Notes under the pieces: model-generated
Told to the model about the DNA's origin: nothing
Databases searched by the model: none
What the model saw: only the letters and a program-made list of their open reading frames with translations
Source: Cloeon dipterum
Taxonomy: Eukaryota > Arthropoda > Insecta > Ephemeroptera > Baetidae
Direction of reading: 5' to 3'
Assembly: GCF_949628265.1 (NCBI RefSeq)
Contig: NC_088790.1
Location: 26,726,545-26,790,544, forward strand
DNA: 64,000 nt
Shown here: positions 62,596-64,000 of the stretch, one piece after another
Position numbering within the stretch: the stretch's first letter is position 1
Layout of the letters: the number at the start of each line of letters is the position of its first letter
Made by a program: the position numbers and the translations under genes

Positions 62596-63030
62596 AGTGG
62601 AATGATACTAAGCAACAATTGAAAATCATTTAAATTGTTGGATGCCTTAAACAACTGACCGATAAACAATTTGTTCAACAATTTGCAATAATAAAAAAAT
62701 GACCTTCCCACAGTAAAAATTCAAATTTTGCCAATTTTCTCCAAAATTTACAGTGCTTGACCATATTTTCTTGGCATATTCCGATTCCTCTGGTCGAGAT
62801 CTGTCCAATTGTGTATGCCACTTATTGGGGAAACTCTTGGTTTTGAAATTAAATCGGATTTCAAGTAAGGAGACAGCCATTGCCATTTGAAAAGCACGGT
62901 AACTTTGCAGCCAATTTTCTCAAAAAATTACACTGCTTCTTAGGTCAATTTAGGCATTAACTGAATCCTAAGGGATGAGTTTATGCATTGGCAACAAGCA
63001 TTTTCCAGGCTTTTGCAGTATCATTCCTCT
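62596..63030 (-). mobile_element. Family A element, copy 11 (complete, nested)
   Basis: 435 bp in reverse orientation with TTAA at 62592-62595 and 63031-63034. The ends AGTGGAATGATACTAAG and GTATCATTCCTCT are intact. It is bracketed by pieces of the diverged subgroup, so it inserted later. Confidence 0.9.
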
Positions 63031-63034
63031 TTAA

Positions 63035-63363
63035 AGCAAATTTTTAGAAAAATGGCTGCATAGCATATTTTTCAAATGGTGCATGAGGACTGTCTCCTTA
63101 CTTGAAATTCTATTTTATTTATCAAAAATGAGTTTCCATAAAAGGTTTCACACGCTGATGGGACAGATCTCGACGAGAGAAACCTAAATCTGCCGAGAAA
63201 ATGTGGTCAAACGCTGGAAATATTTTAGAAAATATAAAAAAATAGAATTTTTAATGTAGCAAAAGGTCATGTTTTGATTATTGAAAATAGTAGAAAAATT
63301 ATTTATCGATCAACTGCTTATTGCATCCAACAATTCAATTGTCACTCTCTGTATCGATCCACT
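63035..63363 (+). mobile_element. Family A element, copy 12 (diverged subgroup, left end missing)
   Basis: From AGCAAATTTTTAGAAAAATG to the right end GTATCGATCCACT, followed by TTAA at 63364-63367. It repeats the block AAAAGGTTTCACACGCTGAT already present in copy 10. It is therefore not simply the continuation of copy 10, and a second element or a local duplication is needed. Confidence 0.72.
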
Positions 63364-64000
63364 TTAAGAGAAAAGGGATACATTCTGTCAAACAATGACA
63401 ATCCCAACACGCAACTGTCACATCACATTGTTTGACAATCAAATAATATAAACGGAAAAGACACAAAGCCTTTTCTCCAATTCTCCACATCACAGTCAGC
63501 ACCAGAGCCAGTCATCCTTTACCATACAGGTCGAAGAGCACCACACATGCAGCAATTCCCGGCATCTCGTTTTAAAAATAATAGTGCAGCAGAAGTGAGA
63601 TAATGACGCGGGTGTGTGTGGAAAGATTTACAGCTTTATTTTGTCGAAAATCTCGCTCCAAGCGAAAAATTGTCAGAGAGCTGTTTCATACTTTCTCAGG
63701 GGCTTTAAAATATAAATTAGAGATTAAATTTGATCTACTTTTGCACAGATGAGAATATATTGTTAATGAGTTAAAACGAAACCAGAGACAAATAGATGCA
63801 AAACGTCCAACAAAAACAGTTAAATAAGGCTCGAATCAAAGCAGCAGAGATTCTCATATAAAATCAACTGTTCTTGTTTCAAAATTAATTATTAAGAGAC
63901 ACAAAATGAGTCTGCTGAGAGCAGAATCTGAATAGCAAAAGTAATTGGAGCTGCGCTTGATTTAGGTTCAAAAATGGTTTTATTGCGGATCAGCAGAGCA
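63364..64000. other. Right edge, nothing recognised
   Basis: AT-rich, with no exon encoding TM1 or TM2 of the GPCR on the reverse strand. A short inverted pair (TTGTTTGACA / TGTCAAACAA) lies near 63387-63437. Confidence 0.5.

Overview
The window looks like nuclear DNA from an arthropod, most likely an insect. Genes are split by GT-AG introns, coding exons sit in AT-rich intron and intergenic DNA, there is no operon structure, and many short non-autonomous transposons are present. The species cannot be named from sequence alone.

Layout. Positions 1 to about 12965 hold no gene I can support, only scattered repeats. From 12982 to 45801 (+) there are 14 coding exons of a large RhoGEF (about 1320 aa) with a DH-PH module at the C-terminus and GC-rich, low-complexity N-terminal exons. 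Its introns reach 8 and 12 kb and are full of repeats. At 46393-47130 (-) is a three-exon gene for a 123-residue secreted or signal-anchored Cys-rich protein whose 3' end converges on the RhoGEF. At 47582-60048 (+) is an essentially complete huntingtin gene (about 44 exons, about 2640 aa). It has the conserved N17 helix but no polyglutamine or proline-rich tract. At 60271-62282 (-) are the last four exons of a class A, neuropeptide-type GPCR (TM3 to C-terminal tail). Its 5' exons lie beyond the window.

Gene arrangement. The small secreted-protein gene and huntingtin are divergent and share a 451-bp spacer. RhoGEF and the small gene converge, with polyadenylation signals 31 bp apart. Huntingtin and the GPCR converge 222 bp apart.

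Repeats. Five short-element families can be defined by comparing copies: (A) a ~430-bp element with AGWGGAATGATAC ends flanked by TTAA; (B) a ~420-bp near-perfect palindrome with CACCAGTTGCATAAACCC ends, mostly in RhoGEF introns; (C) a ~270-bp element with CAGCGGGG ends and, in two copies, 9-bp flanking repeats; (D) a ~365-bp relative of C with CACCGGGG ends; (E) a ~125-bp inverted-repeat element. No autonomous transposase, CRISPR, tRNA or rRNA gene was seen.

Points to re-examine are a frame conflict at one huntingtin exon (53184-53230), a candidate alternative promoter and first exon of the RhoGEF (15888-16088), and paired CxxC clusters ahead of its DH domain.
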